Assembly: GCF_026686735.1 (NCBI RefSeq)
Contig: NZ_CP113432.1
Span: 2,779,001 to 2,843,000 of the forward strand
Length of the DNA stretch: 64,000 bases
Direction of reading: 5' to 3'
DNA from: Pseudomonas triclosanedens
GTDB lineage: Bacteria; Pseudomonadota; Gammaproteobacteria; Pseudomonadales; Pseudomonadaceae
Position 1 is the stretch's first letter. Each line of letters opens with the position of its first letter. Made by a program: the position numbers and the translations under genes. Of this stretch, positions 40,679 through 51,473 are shown in pieces. The notes under the pieces were generated by a model. That model did no database searches, was not told the origin of the DNA, and was given only the letters and a program-made list of their open reading frames with translations.

Positions 40679-40835
40679 GATTTTGCATAGCATTGCCGGA
40701 GCGAGGTGAATTCGGATTCGCAGAAATTCGCAAAAAAGTCAGCTTTAGATGGATTTTAGTAGCGTAATCGTGGAAGTTTCTGCGCGGAGCGGCTTCGGTT
40801 CAAAGGTGCCGATTGCCGCCATTGAGACGATAAAG

Positions 40836-40851
40836 TGATACGTTAGGTGTC
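40836..40851. promoter_or_regulatory. Candidate compact PaaX-type inverted repeat
   Basis: TGATACGTTAGGTGTC: an imperfect inverted repeat (GATAC/GTGTC) with a 5-base spacer, 264 bp upstream of paaA and between the DUF1428 gene and paaA. Confidence 0.4.
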
Positions 40852-40921
40852 TTTTTTGATGAGAGCGTGTTTTTGTTGCGCAGGGGCGGATGCCGGCGGG
40901 CATCGCCCCTGCCTGGTGCGA

Positions 40922-41275
40922 TCAGGCGTCTACCAGCACGCGGAAGCCGCCGAAGATCATGCGCTGTCCGTCGAACGGCATGTTCTCGAAGTCCGGCTTC
41001 ATGCGCGGGTCTTCCATGCTTGCCTTCATTCCGGCATCCCGCGCTTCCTTGCTGGCCCAGGTGATCCAGGAGAACACCACGGCCTCTCCTTCCTTGAGCT
41101 GTACCGCGAGAGGGAAGGACGTCACCTTGCCATCCGGTACGTCGTCGCCCCAGCACTCGACGACGCTGAGCGCGCCGTGCGAGCGGAACACCTGTGCAGC
41201 CTTGCGCGCGAGTTCGAGGTACTGCTCGCGCCTGGCCTCGGGTACGGGTACGAGAAAGCCATCCACATAGGTCAT
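40922..41275 (-). CDS. DUF1428 family protein
   Basis: A 117-residue protein starting MTYVDGFLVPVPEARREQYL, with WITWASKEARDAGM and the C-terminal MPFDGQRMIFGGFRVLVDA, which mark the DUF1428 (YkgF-like dimeric alpha+beta barrel) family of unknown function. It lies between the paaK terminator and paaA, so it appears to be its own unit inside the paa island. Structural relatives of the fold include small monooxygenases, but no activity can be assigned. Confidence 0.85.
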   Translation of the reverse strand: MTYVDGFLVPVPEARREQYLELARKAAQVFRSHGALSVVECWGDDVPDGKVTSFPLAVQLKEGEAVVFSWITWASKEARDAGMKASMEDPRMKPDFENMPFDGQRMIFGGFRVLVDA

Positions 41276-41406
41276 CGTTCATCTCCTGCCAATCGGCGAA
41301 CGGCAGGATGCCGCCGCCTTTGAGGGGTAGTCGAAGCGCGGCGGCGGAGATCGACAGGTTCGGGTGGCAGGGCGACAGGCGGCTGCGCGCATGGAGGCGG
41401 TGAATG

Positions 41407-41432
41407 AAAAAGCCCCGCCGAGGCGGGGCTTT
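41407..41432 (-). terminator. Rho-independent terminator after paaK
   Basis: Perfect 9-bp stem AGCCCCGCC/GGCGGGGCT with a 2-base loop; T-run on the minus strand. It separates the paaFGHIJK unit from the DUF1428 and paaABCDE genes. Confidence 0.88.
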
Positions 41433-41447
41433 CCAGTACGCAGGGGG

Positions 41448-42767
<1,320 letters not shown>

Positions 42768-42942
42768 GGGTTCACTCGATTTGTTCTTGTGCGCCGGCCC
42801 GGTGCAAGGGCCGTGAGTGTCATGGGAGCAGGATAGCGCCCCCGTTTGCCGGGAGTTTTGAAATCCTGTCAGAGCCCTTGCTCCGGCTGCCAGTCAGAGC
42901 GTTTCGCGACTGGCGGTACAGGATTCGAAAGTTTCCCTGTTG

Positions 42943-44157
42943 CTAGATCCGCTCGATGATCAGGGCGATGCCCTGGCCGACGCCGATGCACATGGTGCAC
43001 AGGGCGTAGCGTCCGCCGCGCTCTTCCAGTTCGTGCAGGGCGGTGGTGACCAGGCGTGCGCCGCTCATGCCCAGCGGGTGGCCAAGGGCGATGGCGCCGC
43101 CGTTGGGGTTCACTCGCTCGTCGTCGTCCGCCAGCCCCAGTTCGCGCAGTACGGCGAGGCCCTGGGCGGCGAAGGCTTCGTTCAGCTCGATCACGTCCAT
43201 CTCGTTCAGCGACAGGCCGGCCAGTTCCAGCACCTTGTGCGTCGCCGGCACCGGGCCGATGCCCATGATGCGTGGTTCGACGCCGGCGGTGGCCATCGCG
43301 ACCACGCGGGCTCGGGCCTTCAGGCCGTGGCGCGCGGCGGCAGCCGGAGTTGCCATCAGCAGGGCGCAGGCGCCGTCGTTGACGCCCGAGGCATTGCCGG
43401 CGGTGACGCTGCCGCCTTCGCGGAAGGGCGTGCCCAGCTTGGCGAGCTGTTCCAGGGTGGTGTCGCCGCGCGGGTGTTCATCCTGCTCGACCAGCTTGGC
43501 CGGGCCCTTGCGCTGGGGAATTTCCACCGGGACGATTTCCTTTGCCAGGCGGCCATTGGCTTGCGCCGCGGCGGCCTTGTGCTGGCTGCGCAGGGCGAAG
43601 GCGTCCTGGTCGGCGCGGCTGATATTGAACTGTTCGGCGACGTTCTCCGCGGTTTCCGGCATCGAATCGATGCCGAACTGGCTCTTCATCAGCTTGTTGA
43701 CGAAGCGCCAGCCAATGGTGGTGTCGAAGATTTCCGCGCTGCGGCCAAACGCCTGTTCCGACTTGCCCATGACGAAGGGTGCGCGGGACATGGATTCCAC
43801 GCCGCCGGCGAGCATCAGTCCGGCCTCGTTGCAGCGCAGGGCGCGGGCGGCACTGCCCACGGCGTCCAGGCCCGAACCGCACAGGCGGTTGAGGGTGGTG
43901 CCGGGCACGGACACCGGCAGGCCGGCCAGCAGTGAGGCCATGTGGGCGACGTTGCGGTTGTCTTCGCCGGCCTGGTTGGCGCAGCCGAGGATCACGTCGT
44001 CGATGGCGCTCCAGTCCAGTTCCGGGTGGCGCTGCATCAGGGCCTTCATCGGGATCGCCGCGAGATCGTCGGTACGCACGCCGGACAGCGCGCCGGCGTA
44101 ACGGCCAATGGGCGTGCGTACGGCGTCGATGATCAGGGCGTCGGTCATGTCGCTCAT
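42943..44157 (-). CDS. paaJ: 3-oxoadipyl-CoA / 3-oxo-5,6-dehydrosuberyl-CoA thiolase PaaJ
   Basis: A 404-residue thiolase used twice in the pathway to release acetyl-CoA and succinyl-CoA. The nucleophilic Cys lies in [14 protein letters not shown], the His in [16 protein letters not shown] and the second Cys in [10 protein letters not shown]. The ATG at 44157 overlaps the paaI stop as ATGA. PcaF-type thiolases are very similar; the surrounding paa genes decide the symbol. Confidence 0.94.
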   Translation of the reverse strand: MSDMTDALIIDAVRTPIGRYAGALSGVRTDDLAAIPMKALMQRHPELDWSAIDDVILGCANQAGEDNRNVAHMASLLAGLPVSVPGTTLNRLCGSGLDAVGSAARALRCNEAGLMLAGGVESMSRAPFVMGKSEQAFGRSAEIFDTTIGWRFVNKLMKSQFGIDSMPETAENVAEQFNISRADQDAFALRSQHKAAAAQANGRLAKEIVPVEIPQRKGPAKLVEQDEHPRGDTTLEQLAKLGTPFREGGSVTAGNASGVNDGACALLMATPAAAARHGLKARARVVAMATAGVEPRIMGIGPVPATHKVLELAGLSLNEMDVIELNEAFAAQGLAVLRELGLADDDERVNPNGGAIALGHPLGMSGARLVTTALHELEERGGRYALCTMCIGVGQGIALIIERI

Positions 44158-44594
44158 TCGGATGTCTCCTGCGCCAGCACGGTGCCGCGCACTTTGTAGG
44201 ATTTGCCGTGGAACAGAGCGATCAACCGGCCCTGGGAATTCTCGATGCGCACGTCGTAGTTGCCGGTGCGGCCGTTGCGGCTCTGCTCGAACGCACTGGC
44301 GAACAGTTCGTCGCCTTCGCGCGCGGGCGCCACGTAGTCGATGTTGCAGCCGATGGCGACGGTGGCGTCGTTGTAGCTGTTGCAGGCAAAGGCGAAGGCC
44401 GAGTCGGCGAGGGCGAACAGGTAGCCGCCGTGGCAGGTGCCGTGGCCCTGGATCATGTCCTCGCGCACGCGCATCGACAGTTTCGCGCTGCCAGGGCCGG
44501 CATCCAGCAGTTGGATGCCCATGCGTCGGGTGGCCTGGTCGCGCTCGTACATGGCCTCGGCGCAGTCGCGTGCCAGTTGGGTGGGGTCAGTCAT
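44154..44594 (-). CDS. paaI: Phenylacetate pathway hot-dog thioesterase PaaI
   Basis: A 146-residue hot-dog fold thioesterase that clears dead-end CoA esters, such as ring-hydroxylated phenylacetyl-CoA. The motif [21 protein letters not shown] contains the catalytic Asp. The ATG at 44594 overlaps the end of paaH by 8 bases and the stop overlaps paaJ; upstream frame to 44669 lies within paaH and is not used. Confidence 0.92.
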   Translation of the reverse strand: MTDPTQLARDCAEAMYERDQATRRMGIQLLDAGPGSAKLSMRVREDMIQGHGTCHGGYLFALADSAFAFACNSYNDATVAIGCNIDYVAPAREGDELFASAFEQSRNGRTGNYDVRIENSQGRLIALFHGKSYKVRGTVLAQETSE

Positions 44595-46104
44595 GGAAGG
44601 TTCTCCTCTCGGCGTGCAAGCGGCGCAGCAGCAGGGAAGGGCGATAGCGGTCCTCGCCATACGCGGCATTCAGGTTGTCGAGCACCCGCAGCAGGTTGCC
44701 GATGCCGATCTGCTCGGCCCAGGCCAGCGGACCTTGCGGGTAATTGACGCCGGCGCGCATGGCAAGGTCGATGTCGCCGGCGCTGCCCACGCCGTGCAAC
44801 ACCGCGTCGGCGCCTTCATTGGCGAGCATGGCGACGGTGCGCAGCACGGCGAGGCCGGGTGTGTCGCTCAGACGGCTGGTGGTAATGCCGGCCTTGGCCA
44901 GCAGGGCGACGACCTGGTCGAGCGCTTCGGGGCTGGTATCCGCCGAAGCGGAAATGCCCAGGCGCGAAGCCTTGCTGTAGCCCAGCGCGAGGTCGATCAG
45001 CACCAGGTTGCGCAGGCCGTCTTCCCTGGCTCGCTGGCTGGCGAGGCGACCATCGGAGAGTGCCAGCACCGCATCGCCCACGCGCAGCAGGCCGCTGCCG
45101 GCGCGTTGAGTGATCTCTATGCCGGCGTCTTTCAGGCGTTGTACCAGTGGTTGGGCGACGCCCAGGTCGCCTTCCAGTACACATGGAGCGATGCTGGCAG
45201 CGCTGCTCAGGCTTGCCGGCTGCGGGCGCTCGGCGCCTTCGGCGTAGTCGTAGAAGCCGTGCCCGCTCTTGCGACCGAGGCGACCGGCATCCACCAGTTC
45301 TTTCTGGATCAGCGATGGCTGGAAGCGGAAGTCGCCGTAGTAGGCGGCGAACACCGAGCAGGTGACGGCGTAGTTGACGTCATGGCCGATCAGGTCGGTC
45401 AACTCGAAGGCGCCCATGCGGAAGCCGCCGGCATCGCGCATCAGCGCATCCAGCGTCGCGCAATCGGCTGCGCCTTCCTGCAGCAGGCGCAGGCTCTCGG
45501 CGTAGAACGGGCGCGCCACGCGGTTGACGATGAAGCCGGGGGTCGACCGGGTGTGGACCGGCTTTTTGCCCCACGCCACTGAGGTGGCGTACAGGCTGGC
45601 GGCCACCGCCGGATCGGTGGCCAGGCCGGAGACGACTTCCACCAGGGCCATCAGCGGCGCGGGGTTGAAGAAGTGCATGCCGGCGACGCGCTGCGGGCGC
45701 TTCAGGCCGGCGGCGAGGCTGGTGATCGACAGCGAGGAGGTATTGCTGGCGAGGATGCAGTTCTCACCGCACAGCGTTTCCAACTGTTGGAGCAGGCTGC
45801 GCTTGATCTCCAGGTTCTCGACGATGGCCTCGATCACCAGTGCCGAGTCGGCCAGTGCCTCGATGGATTCCACCGGCTGCAGGCGCGCGGCGATGGCACC
45901 GCGCGCGGCGGCGTCGAGCTTGCCTTTCTCCACCAGGCGGCCGAGTTGGCGGTCGATGCCGTCGATGGCCTGGGCGGCTGCGCCGGGGCGGTTGTCGTGG
46001 AGCTTGACCGGATGGCCGGCCAGGGCGGCTACCTGGGCGATGCCGGCTCCCATCGCGCCGGCGCCGATCACCGCGACTTTTGCGTCTTTCGAAAGTGCGC
46101 TCAT
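44587..46104 (-). CDS. paaH: 3-hydroxyadipyl-CoA dehydrogenase PaaH
   Basis: A 505-residue NAD-dependent 3-hydroxyacyl-CoA dehydrogenase. The N-terminal Rossmann motif is GAGAMGAGIAQVAALAG. The first catalytic unit includes GMHFFNPAPLMALVEVV, and the C-terminal duplication accounts for the length of about 500. It starts 3 bp after paaG and overlaps paaI. Confidence 0.94.
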   Translation of the reverse strand: MSALSKDAKVAVIGAGAMGAGIAQVAALAGHPVKLHDNRPGAAAQAIDGIDRQLGRLVEKGKLDAAARGAIAARLQPVESIEALADSALVIEAIVENLEIKRSLLQQLETLCGENCILASNTSSLSITSLAAGLKRPQRVAGMHFFNPAPLMALVEVVSGLATDPAVAASLYATSVAWGKKPVHTRSTPGFIVNRVARPFYAESLRLLQEGAADCATLDALMRDAGGFRMGAFELTDLIGHDVNYAVTCSVFAAYYGDFRFQPSLIQKELVDAGRLGRKSGHGFYDYAEGAERPQPASLSSAASIAPCVLEGDLGVAQPLVQRLKDAGIEITQRAGSGLLRVGDAVLALSDGRLASQRAREDGLRNLVLIDLALGYSKASRLGISASADTSPEALDQVVALLAKAGITTSRLSDTPGLAVLRTVAMLANEGADAVLHGVGSAGDIDLAMRAGVNYPQGPLAWAEQIGIGNLLRVLDNLNAAYGEDRYRPSLLLRRLHAERRTFHD

Positions 46105-46107
46105 CGT

Positions 46108-46899
46108 TCAGCGGCCCTTGAAGCTGGGGGTGCGTTTTTCCATGAAGGCGGAAACGCCCTCTCGGTAATCGTCGCTGCGTCCGGCCAGACGCTGCAGGTC
46201 GCGTTCCAGCTCCAGTTGCTCGTCGAAGCTGTTGTTCAGGCTGGCATTGAGGCTGCGCTTGATCAGGGCCAGGCCGTAGGTGGGCTGAGTGGCCAGGTGG
46301 CGGGCGAGCTTGAGGGCTTCATCGCGCAGGCTGGCGTCGTCCACTACCTGGTAGATCAGGCCCCATTGCTCGGCCTGCTCGGCGGACAGGCGATTGCCCA
46401 GCAGTGCGAGCGCCTTGGCGCGGGCCATGCCGACCAGGCGCGGCAGGGTCCAGGTGCCGCCGGAGTCCGGGATCAGGCCGATCTTGCAGAACGCCTGGAT
46501 GAAGCTGGCGGAGCGCGCCGCCAGCACCAGGTCGCAGGCCAGCGGAATGTTCGCGCCGGCGCCGGCGGCCACGCCATTGACCGCGCAGATGACCGGCAGC
46601 GGCATGTCGCGCAGCGCGCGGATCAGCGGGTTGTAGAACTGTTCGATGGACTGCCCGAGGTCGGGCATCTCGGCGCCAGGGGCGACGTTGCGGTCGGACA
46701 GGTCTTGCCCTGCGCAGAAGCCTCGGCCTTCGCCGGTCAGCAGCAGGACGCGGGCTTCCGGGCTCTGCCTCGCCAGCATGAGCGCTTCGCGCACCTCGCT
46801 GTGCATGGCGGCATTGAAGCTGTTGAGCTGTTCCGGGCGGTTCAGGCTGAGGAGGGCTACGCCGTCCTCGATGGAAAACAGGATGTGTTCGAAGTTCAT
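46108..46899 (-). CDS. paaG: Ring 1,2-epoxyphenylacetyl-CoA isomerase PaaG
   Basis: A 263-residue crotonase-family enzyme that isomerises the ring epoxide to the oxepin and later shifts a double bond. The oxyanion-hole segment is GRGFCAGQDLSDR and GVAAGAGANIPLACDLVLA; the characteristic Asp lies in KIGLIPDSGGTWTLPRLVG. It follows paaF by 38 bp. Confidence 0.94.
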   Translation of the reverse strand: MNFEHILFSIEDGVALLSLNRPEQLNSFNAAMHSEVREALMLARQSPEARVLLLTGEGRGFCAGQDLSDRNVAPGAEMPDLGQSIEQFYNPLIRALRDMPLPVICAVNGVAAGAGANIPLACDLVLAARSASFIQAFCKIGLIPDSGGTWTLPRLVGMARAKALALLGNRLSAEQAEQWGLIYQVVDDASLRDEALKLARHLATQPTYGLALIKRSLNASLNNSFDEQLELERDLQRLAGRSDDYREGVSAFMEKRTPSFKGR

Positions 46900-46937
46900 G
46901 GGCGGACTCGCTCCATCTATAGGCGGAAACAGGGGGA

Positions 46938-47711
<774 letters not shown>

Positions 47712-47815
47712 GGCATCGTCCTCAGGCTGCACGCGCGGCTTGGTGGCCGGCTTGTATTGGAATTGTGGGAGATGGCGTGGCCATTCTCCGGCCTTCCCCC
47801 AGTATAGGCTTGAAG

Positions 47816-47860
47816 TGATACATAAATTCAATATTAAAAGTTGGATTACGTGTCTTAATT
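47816..47860 (-). promoter_or_regulatory. Candidate PaaX operator in the paaF promoter
   Basis: TGATACATAAATT at 47816 and GTCTTAATT at 47852 match the paaA promoter pair (TGATACAGAAATT and GTCGTAATT) in both sequence and spacing to within 1 base. This is the strongest internal repeat of a regulatory kind in the island. Confidence 0.6.
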
Positions 47861-47971
47861 GTTTCTGTCGTTGCCAGCCGGGTGCTCGCTGTTCTGCTTC
47901 CGGCTCTCAGGACTTCCAGTATTCATGGGCCTGTGCGCATTTTTTGACTGGACTTCTTTCCGCGCATGAAG

Positions 47972-48016
47972 CGATACGTCGTAATTTTTCTGGCTGCATC
48001 TTTCTTTATGTGATAC
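47972..48016 (+). promoter_or_regulatory. Candidate PaaX sites in the paaY promoter
   Basis: CGATACGTCGTAATT at 47972 and TGATACAAGATTTT at 48011 lie 70-115 bp upstream of paaY and repeat the same two elements as at paaA and paaF. Confidence 0.45.
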
Positions 48017-48086
48017 AAGATTTTCATGTGTTCTGATCGTCTTGTGTGATGATGCCGGGGCCAGCCCGGCATCTCGGGAGAAACAG

Positions 48087-48686
48087 ATGCCTTGCTATAG
48101 CCTCGAGGGCGTGCGCCCGGTGGTGCACCCGACTGCCTTCGTTCACCCCACGGCAGTGCTGATCGGTGACGTGATCGTCGGCCCCGGCTGCTATGTCGGC
48201 CCGCTGGCGGCGCTACGCGGCGATTTCGGGCGCATCGTCCTGGAGGAGGGCGCCAACCTGCAGGACACCTGCGTTATGCACGGCTTCCCCGACAGCGACA
48301 CGGTGGTAGAGCGCAACGGTCATATCGGCCACGGCGCGGTGCTGCACGGCTGCCGTATCGGCGAGGACGCGCTGGTGGGCATGAATGCAGTGGTAATGGA
48401 CTACGCGCAGATCGGCGCACGCTCCATCGTGTCGGCGGCGGCGTTCGTCAAAGCCAAGTTCGAGTGCCTGCCGCAGAGCCTGGTGATGGGTGCGCCGGCC
48501 AGCGTCAAGCGCAGTCTTAGCGACGAGGAGATCGCCTGGAAACGTCGTGGCACGCAGGAGTACCAGGCTTTGGCCAGGCGCTGCATCGCCAGCCTGGTGG
48601 AGTGCCAGCCGCTCGCCGAAGTGGAAGAGCAGCGTTCGCGCCTGGGCGATTCCGGGTTCCGGCCCAAGCCGGGGCAGGGCGTATGA
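48087..48686 (+). CDS. paaY: Hexapeptide-repeat thioesterase PaaY
   Basis: A 199-residue left-handed beta-helix protein with repeats such as [22 protein letters not shown] and [21 protein letters not shown], and conserved metal-binding His. PaaY hydrolyses inhibitory CoA esters, including 2-hydroxycyclohepta-1,4,6-triene-1-formyl-CoA. It is divergent from paaF and directly upstream of paaX, the usual pairing. GGGAGAAA precedes the ATG at 48087. Confidence 0.93.
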   Translation: MPCYSLEGVRPVVHPTAFVHPTAVLIGDVIVGPGCYVGPLAALRGDFGRIVLEEGANLQDTCVMHGFPDSDTVVERNGHIGHGAVLHGCRIGEDALVGMNAVVMDYAQIGARSIVSAAAFVKAKFECLPQSLVMGAPASVKRSLSDEEIAWKRRGTQEYQALARRCIASLVECQPLAEVEEQRSRLGDSGFRPKPGQGV

Positions 48687-48763
48687 GTACTGGGGTTCGC
48701 TCCAATGGCCAGGCGATGCGACGGGCAGGTATAGTCGGCGCTCCCTCGACTGCCAATCGTGCC

Positions 48764-49687
48764 ATGACCGCTCTAGCACCGCTGAATCAACTGATTTCCC
48801 GCTTCCAGGAACAGACGCCGATCCGCGCCAGCTCGCTGATCATCACGCTGTATGGCGATGCCATCGAACCGCATGGCGGTACGGTCTGGCTCGGCAGCCT
48901 GATCAGCCTGCTGGAGCCCATCGGCATCAACGAGCGGCTGATCCGTACCTCTATCTTCCGGCTGACCAAGGAAGACTGGCTGACTGCCGAGAAAGTAGGC
49001 CGACGCAGTTACTACAGCCTGACCGGCACGGGGCGGCGGCGGTTCGAGAAGGCATTCAAGCGGGTCTACAGCTCCACGCTGCCGGCCTGGGATGGTTCCT
49101 GGACGCTGGTGATGCTGTCCCAGGTAGCCGCCGACAAGCGCAAGCAGGCTCGCGAGGAGCTGGAATGGCAAGGCTTCGGCGCCATTTCGCCGACGGTGAT
49201 GGCCTGCCCGCGTGGCGATCGCGGCGATGTGCTGGCGACCCTGCAGGATCTGGACGTAGCGGACGACAGCATCATCTTCGAGACTCGCGCCCAGGACGTG
49301 CTGGCATCGCGGGCAATGCGCCTGCAGGTGCGCGAAAGCTGGAAGATCGACGAGCTTGCGCAGCATTACAGCGAGTTCATCCAGTTGTTCCGCCCGCTCT
49401 GGCAAGCGTTGCGCGAAGAGGATCAACTGCGCCCCGAGGACTGTTTCCTCGCGCGCACCCTGTTGATCCACGAATACCGCAAGCTGCTCCTGCGCGACCC
49501 ACAATTGCCCGATGAACTGTTACCGGGCGATTGGGAGGGGCGCGCGGCGCGACAGTTGTGCCGCAATATCTACCGGTTGATCTACGCCCGGGCCGAGGAA
49601 TGGCTGAACCGCAACCTGGAAACGGCTGACGGCCCGCTTCCCGATGCAGCGGAGAGCTTCTACAAGCGTTTCGGCGGGCTCAACTAG
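48764..49687 (+). CDS. paaX: Phenylacetic acid degradation repressor PaaX
   Basis: A 307-residue repressor released by phenylacetyl-CoA. The N-terminal winged helix covers SLIITLYGDAIEPHGGTVWL and RLIRTSIFRLTKEDWL, and the C-terminal PaaX domain includes RQLCRNIYRLIYARAEEW. The ATG at 48764 gives the usual family length. An in-frame ATG at 48683 overlaps the paaY stop (ATGA) and would add 27 residues; it cannot be excluded and would couple the two genes. Confidence 0.93.
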   Translation: MTALAPLNQLISRFQEQTPIRASSLIITLYGDAIEPHGGTVWLGSLISLLEPIGINERLIRTSIFRLTKEDWLTAEKVGRRSYYSLTGTGRRRFEKAFKRVYSSTLPAWDGSWTLVMLSQVAADKRKQAREELEWQGFGAISPTVMACPRGDRGDVLATLQDLDVADDSIIFETRAQDVLASRAMRLQVRESWKIDELAQHYSEFIQLFRPLWQALREEDQLRPEDCFLARTLLIHEYRKLLLRDPQLPDELLPGDWEGRAARQLCRNIYRLIYARAEEWLNRNLETADGPLPDAAESFYKRFGGLN

Positions 49688-49838
49688 GGAATTGGCGTGA
49701 AAAATGCCTCTTGATCCGTTGCAGTGCGGCGGAACCGGAAACGGCGCTCCTGCGAGCGTCGCGATCCGCGGGTAACGATACGCTCGAAGAAGCGGTCGCT
49801 GAATAACAACAAACAATGCGTGTGAGGCTTTGCAGGTC

Positions 49839-50756
49839 ATGAATTCTTCATCGACATTGAGGGAAGATGCTTTCGAGGCGTGGCTGGGGCAGGTCAACCG
49901 TGCGTGCGGTCGCTTCGATGCGCGCACTCTCGGTCCTCAGTTTCACGGAAAGCTGCGGGAGTACCAGGGTGGTGCGATCAAACTCAGCGTGGTCGACATG
50001 GCTCAGGTGCACCTGTACCGGACCAGCAAGGAAGTTGGCGCAAGCGCCGGCGGTCACTACTACGCGGTGTTCCAGCTCGAGGGACGTTCGCGCCTCGAGC
50101 AGAACGGCAACCGGGTGGAGCTGTCGCGCGGCGACATCACCCTGATCGACGCCAGCCGGCCCAGCGACATGACGTACCTGGAGAAGTCCCGCCAGCTTTC
50201 GCTGATCCTGCCACGCCAGGTGATCGAGCGCGGCCTGCGGGTCTCCGAAGTCAATTGCGCCTCGAAGATTTCCGCCAGCTCGCCGGTGGCGGTGCTGGCC
50301 AATCGGCTGATCGTCGAAACCAGCCACCAGGAAAGCCTGGGTATGCTGGAAAGCGAGGCGACGCTGGATGCGCTGGTGACGCTGCTGCGCCCGGCGCTGG
50401 CCAGCCACGATATCGAGCAGGACAGCCATGAGCGTATGTTCCGCAAGGCCGTGGCCTTCATCGACGAGCACATCGGTACCGATGAGCTCTGCCCTGAGCT
50501 GATCGCGCGCGAGGTGGGCATTTCGGTGCGCGGCCTGTACCGCATGTTCGCCAAGAAGGGCCTGGTGGTGGCGCAGTACATCAAGAACCGCCGCCTGGAT
50601 TTCTGCGCCGAATCGCTGCGCAACGCCCATTTCGAGCAGAAGCTGTCGGCGCTTGGCTATGCCTGGGGCTTCTCCGATTCGAGCTACTTCTCCACGGCAT
50701 TCAAGGGCCGCTTTGGCGTGTCGCCCGGAGAGTACCGCAAGCGCTACGCGAACTGA
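49839..50756 (+). CDS. feaR: AraC-family activator FeaR
   Basis: A 305-residue regulator closely resembling E. coli FeaR, the activator of phenylethylamine catabolism. Shared segments include FEAWLGQVNRACGRF, GDITLIDASRPSDM, SVRGLYRMFAKKGLVVAQYI and NRRLDFCAESLR; the double AraC HTH covers the last 100 residues. Its neighbours are paaX on one side and the cytochrome c/aldehyde dehydrogenase pair on the other, so it probably controls the aldehyde dehydrogenase unit and perhaps aau. The ATG at 49839 is preferred over a TTG at 49830. Confidence 0.9.
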   Translation: MNSSSTLREDAFEAWLGQVNRACGRFDARTLGPQFHGKLREYQGGAIKLSVVDMAQVHLYRTSKEVGASAGGHYYAVFQLEGRSRLEQNGNRVELSRGDITLIDASRPSDMTYLEKSRQLSLILPRQVIERGLRVSEVNCASKISASSPVAVLANRLIVETSHQESLGMLESEATLDALVTLLRPALASHDIEQDSHERMFRKAVAFIDEHIGTDELCPELIAREVGISVRGLYRMFAKKGLVVAQYIKNRRLDFCAESLRNAHFEQKLSALGYAWGFSDSSYFSTAFKGRFGVSPGEYRKRYAN

Positions 50757-50774
50757 TTCGCGTCGATGGCCGGC

Positions 50775-50805
50775 GATATCCGTGAGTGACGGATATCGCT
50801 GCGCT
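50775..50805. repeat. Inverted repeat, REP-like, after feaR
   Basis: Perfect 9-bp inverted repeat GATATCCGT/ACGGATATC with a 5-base loop, followed by CGCTGCGCTCC, which resembles the REP-like loop seen at 8609-8620. It may double as a terminator for feaR. Confidence 0.55.
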
Positions 50806-50932
50806 CCAGTCCTTCCTGCGCTGTCGCCCGCCCATACCTTCGCCTGAACCCTCTGCCGGGGATGTGCGCAAGCATGCCCAGGCCGTCTCGCGCCGCTTTC
50901 GTGCCATGACGGTCGCCACCCGATTTCCAACC

Positions 50933-50969
50933 TGGCACTCCCGCCAATACAACTGGCATGCAGGAAAAG
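50933..50969 (+). promoter_or_regulatory. Candidate FeaR direct-repeat site
   Basis: Two TGGCA elements at 50933 and 50954 are exactly 21 bp apart, each followed after 8 bases by AA (TGGCA-N8-AAT and TGGCA-N8-AAG). This fits the TGNCA-N8-AAA half-site I recall for E. coli FeaR and the two-turn spacing typical of AraC-type activators. It lies about 85-120 bp upstream of the cytochrome c gene. Confidence 0.55.
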
Positions 50970-51052
50970 CCCTGTCCGCCTGCCAGTGGTAACAATCATC
51001 CTCGAATCCGTGCGCCATCCGGCCACGACGCTGTACTCGAAGGTGATTTTCG

Positions 51053-51457
51053 ATGTCCCGCAAGATGCTCAAGTTCGGCGCTGCCAGCCTGCTGCTGGCT
51101 GGCGCGCTCCTGCAGCCAGTCCTGGCGTTCGCCACCGACTGCCCCGCCACTGATACACAGAAGGGTGAAACGGTCTTCGCCCGCGACTGTTCGATCTGCC
51201 ACACGGCCAAGGCCGACGGCCTCGGAATGATGGGGCCGAACCTGCATGGCGTGGTCGGTCGCATGGCCGGCTCGCTCGCTGGCTTCAGCTACTCCCAGGC
51301 GATGCGCAGTAAAGGCGCGGCCTGGTCGCAGGACAACCTCGACGCATTCGTCAGCAAGCCCCAGGCCGCCGTGCCGGGAACCTACATGCCTTTCGCCGGA
51401 CTCGCCGATGCGGCCGAGCGGCGGGCGCTCACCTGCTGGCTGAGCCAGCAGCACTAA
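51053..51457 (+). CDS. Class I cytochrome c, periplasmic
   Basis: A 134-residue protein with a signal peptide (about residues 1-27, MLKFGAASLLLAGALLQPVLAFA). The heme attachment motif is CSICH (Cys46, Cys49, His50), and TYMPFAG holds the likely axial Met. LHGVVGRMAGSLAGFSYSQAM is typical of cytochrome c2-like proteins. It lies 16 bp upstream of the aldehyde dehydrogenase in the same direction, so they are probably one operon. It may carry electrons from the aromatic amine dehydrogenase (inference). Confidence 0.86.
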   Translation: MSRKMLKFGAASLLLAGALLQPVLAFATDCPATDTQKGETVFARDCSICHTAKADGLGMMGPNLHGVVGRMAGSLAGFSYSQAMRSKGAAWSQDNLDAFVSKPQAAVPGTYMPFAGLADAAERRALTCWLSQQH

Positions 51458-51473
51458 TCCTTCAGGAGAGACC

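Larger units (their letters stand above)
40573..40921. other. paaA upstream region
   Basis: A 349-bp gap, strongly AT-rich near paaA. It contains two TGATAC motifs (40635 and 40836) and a stable GC hairpin at 40880-40912 (GCAGGGGC...GCCCCTGC) without a T-run. No small gene is convincing. Confidence 0.6.
47712..48086. promoter_or_regulatory. paaF/paaY divergent control region
   Basis: A 375-bp divergent region, AT-rich, carrying three related motifs (47816, 47972 and 48011) and the two promoters. No further gene is seen. Confidence 0.7.

Noticed and set aside
40880..40912. Strong GC hairpin upstream of paaA as a terminator for the DUF1428 gene
   Set aside because: The stem is stable (14 bp with a bulge), but no T-run follows on either strand, so it was not listed as a terminator.
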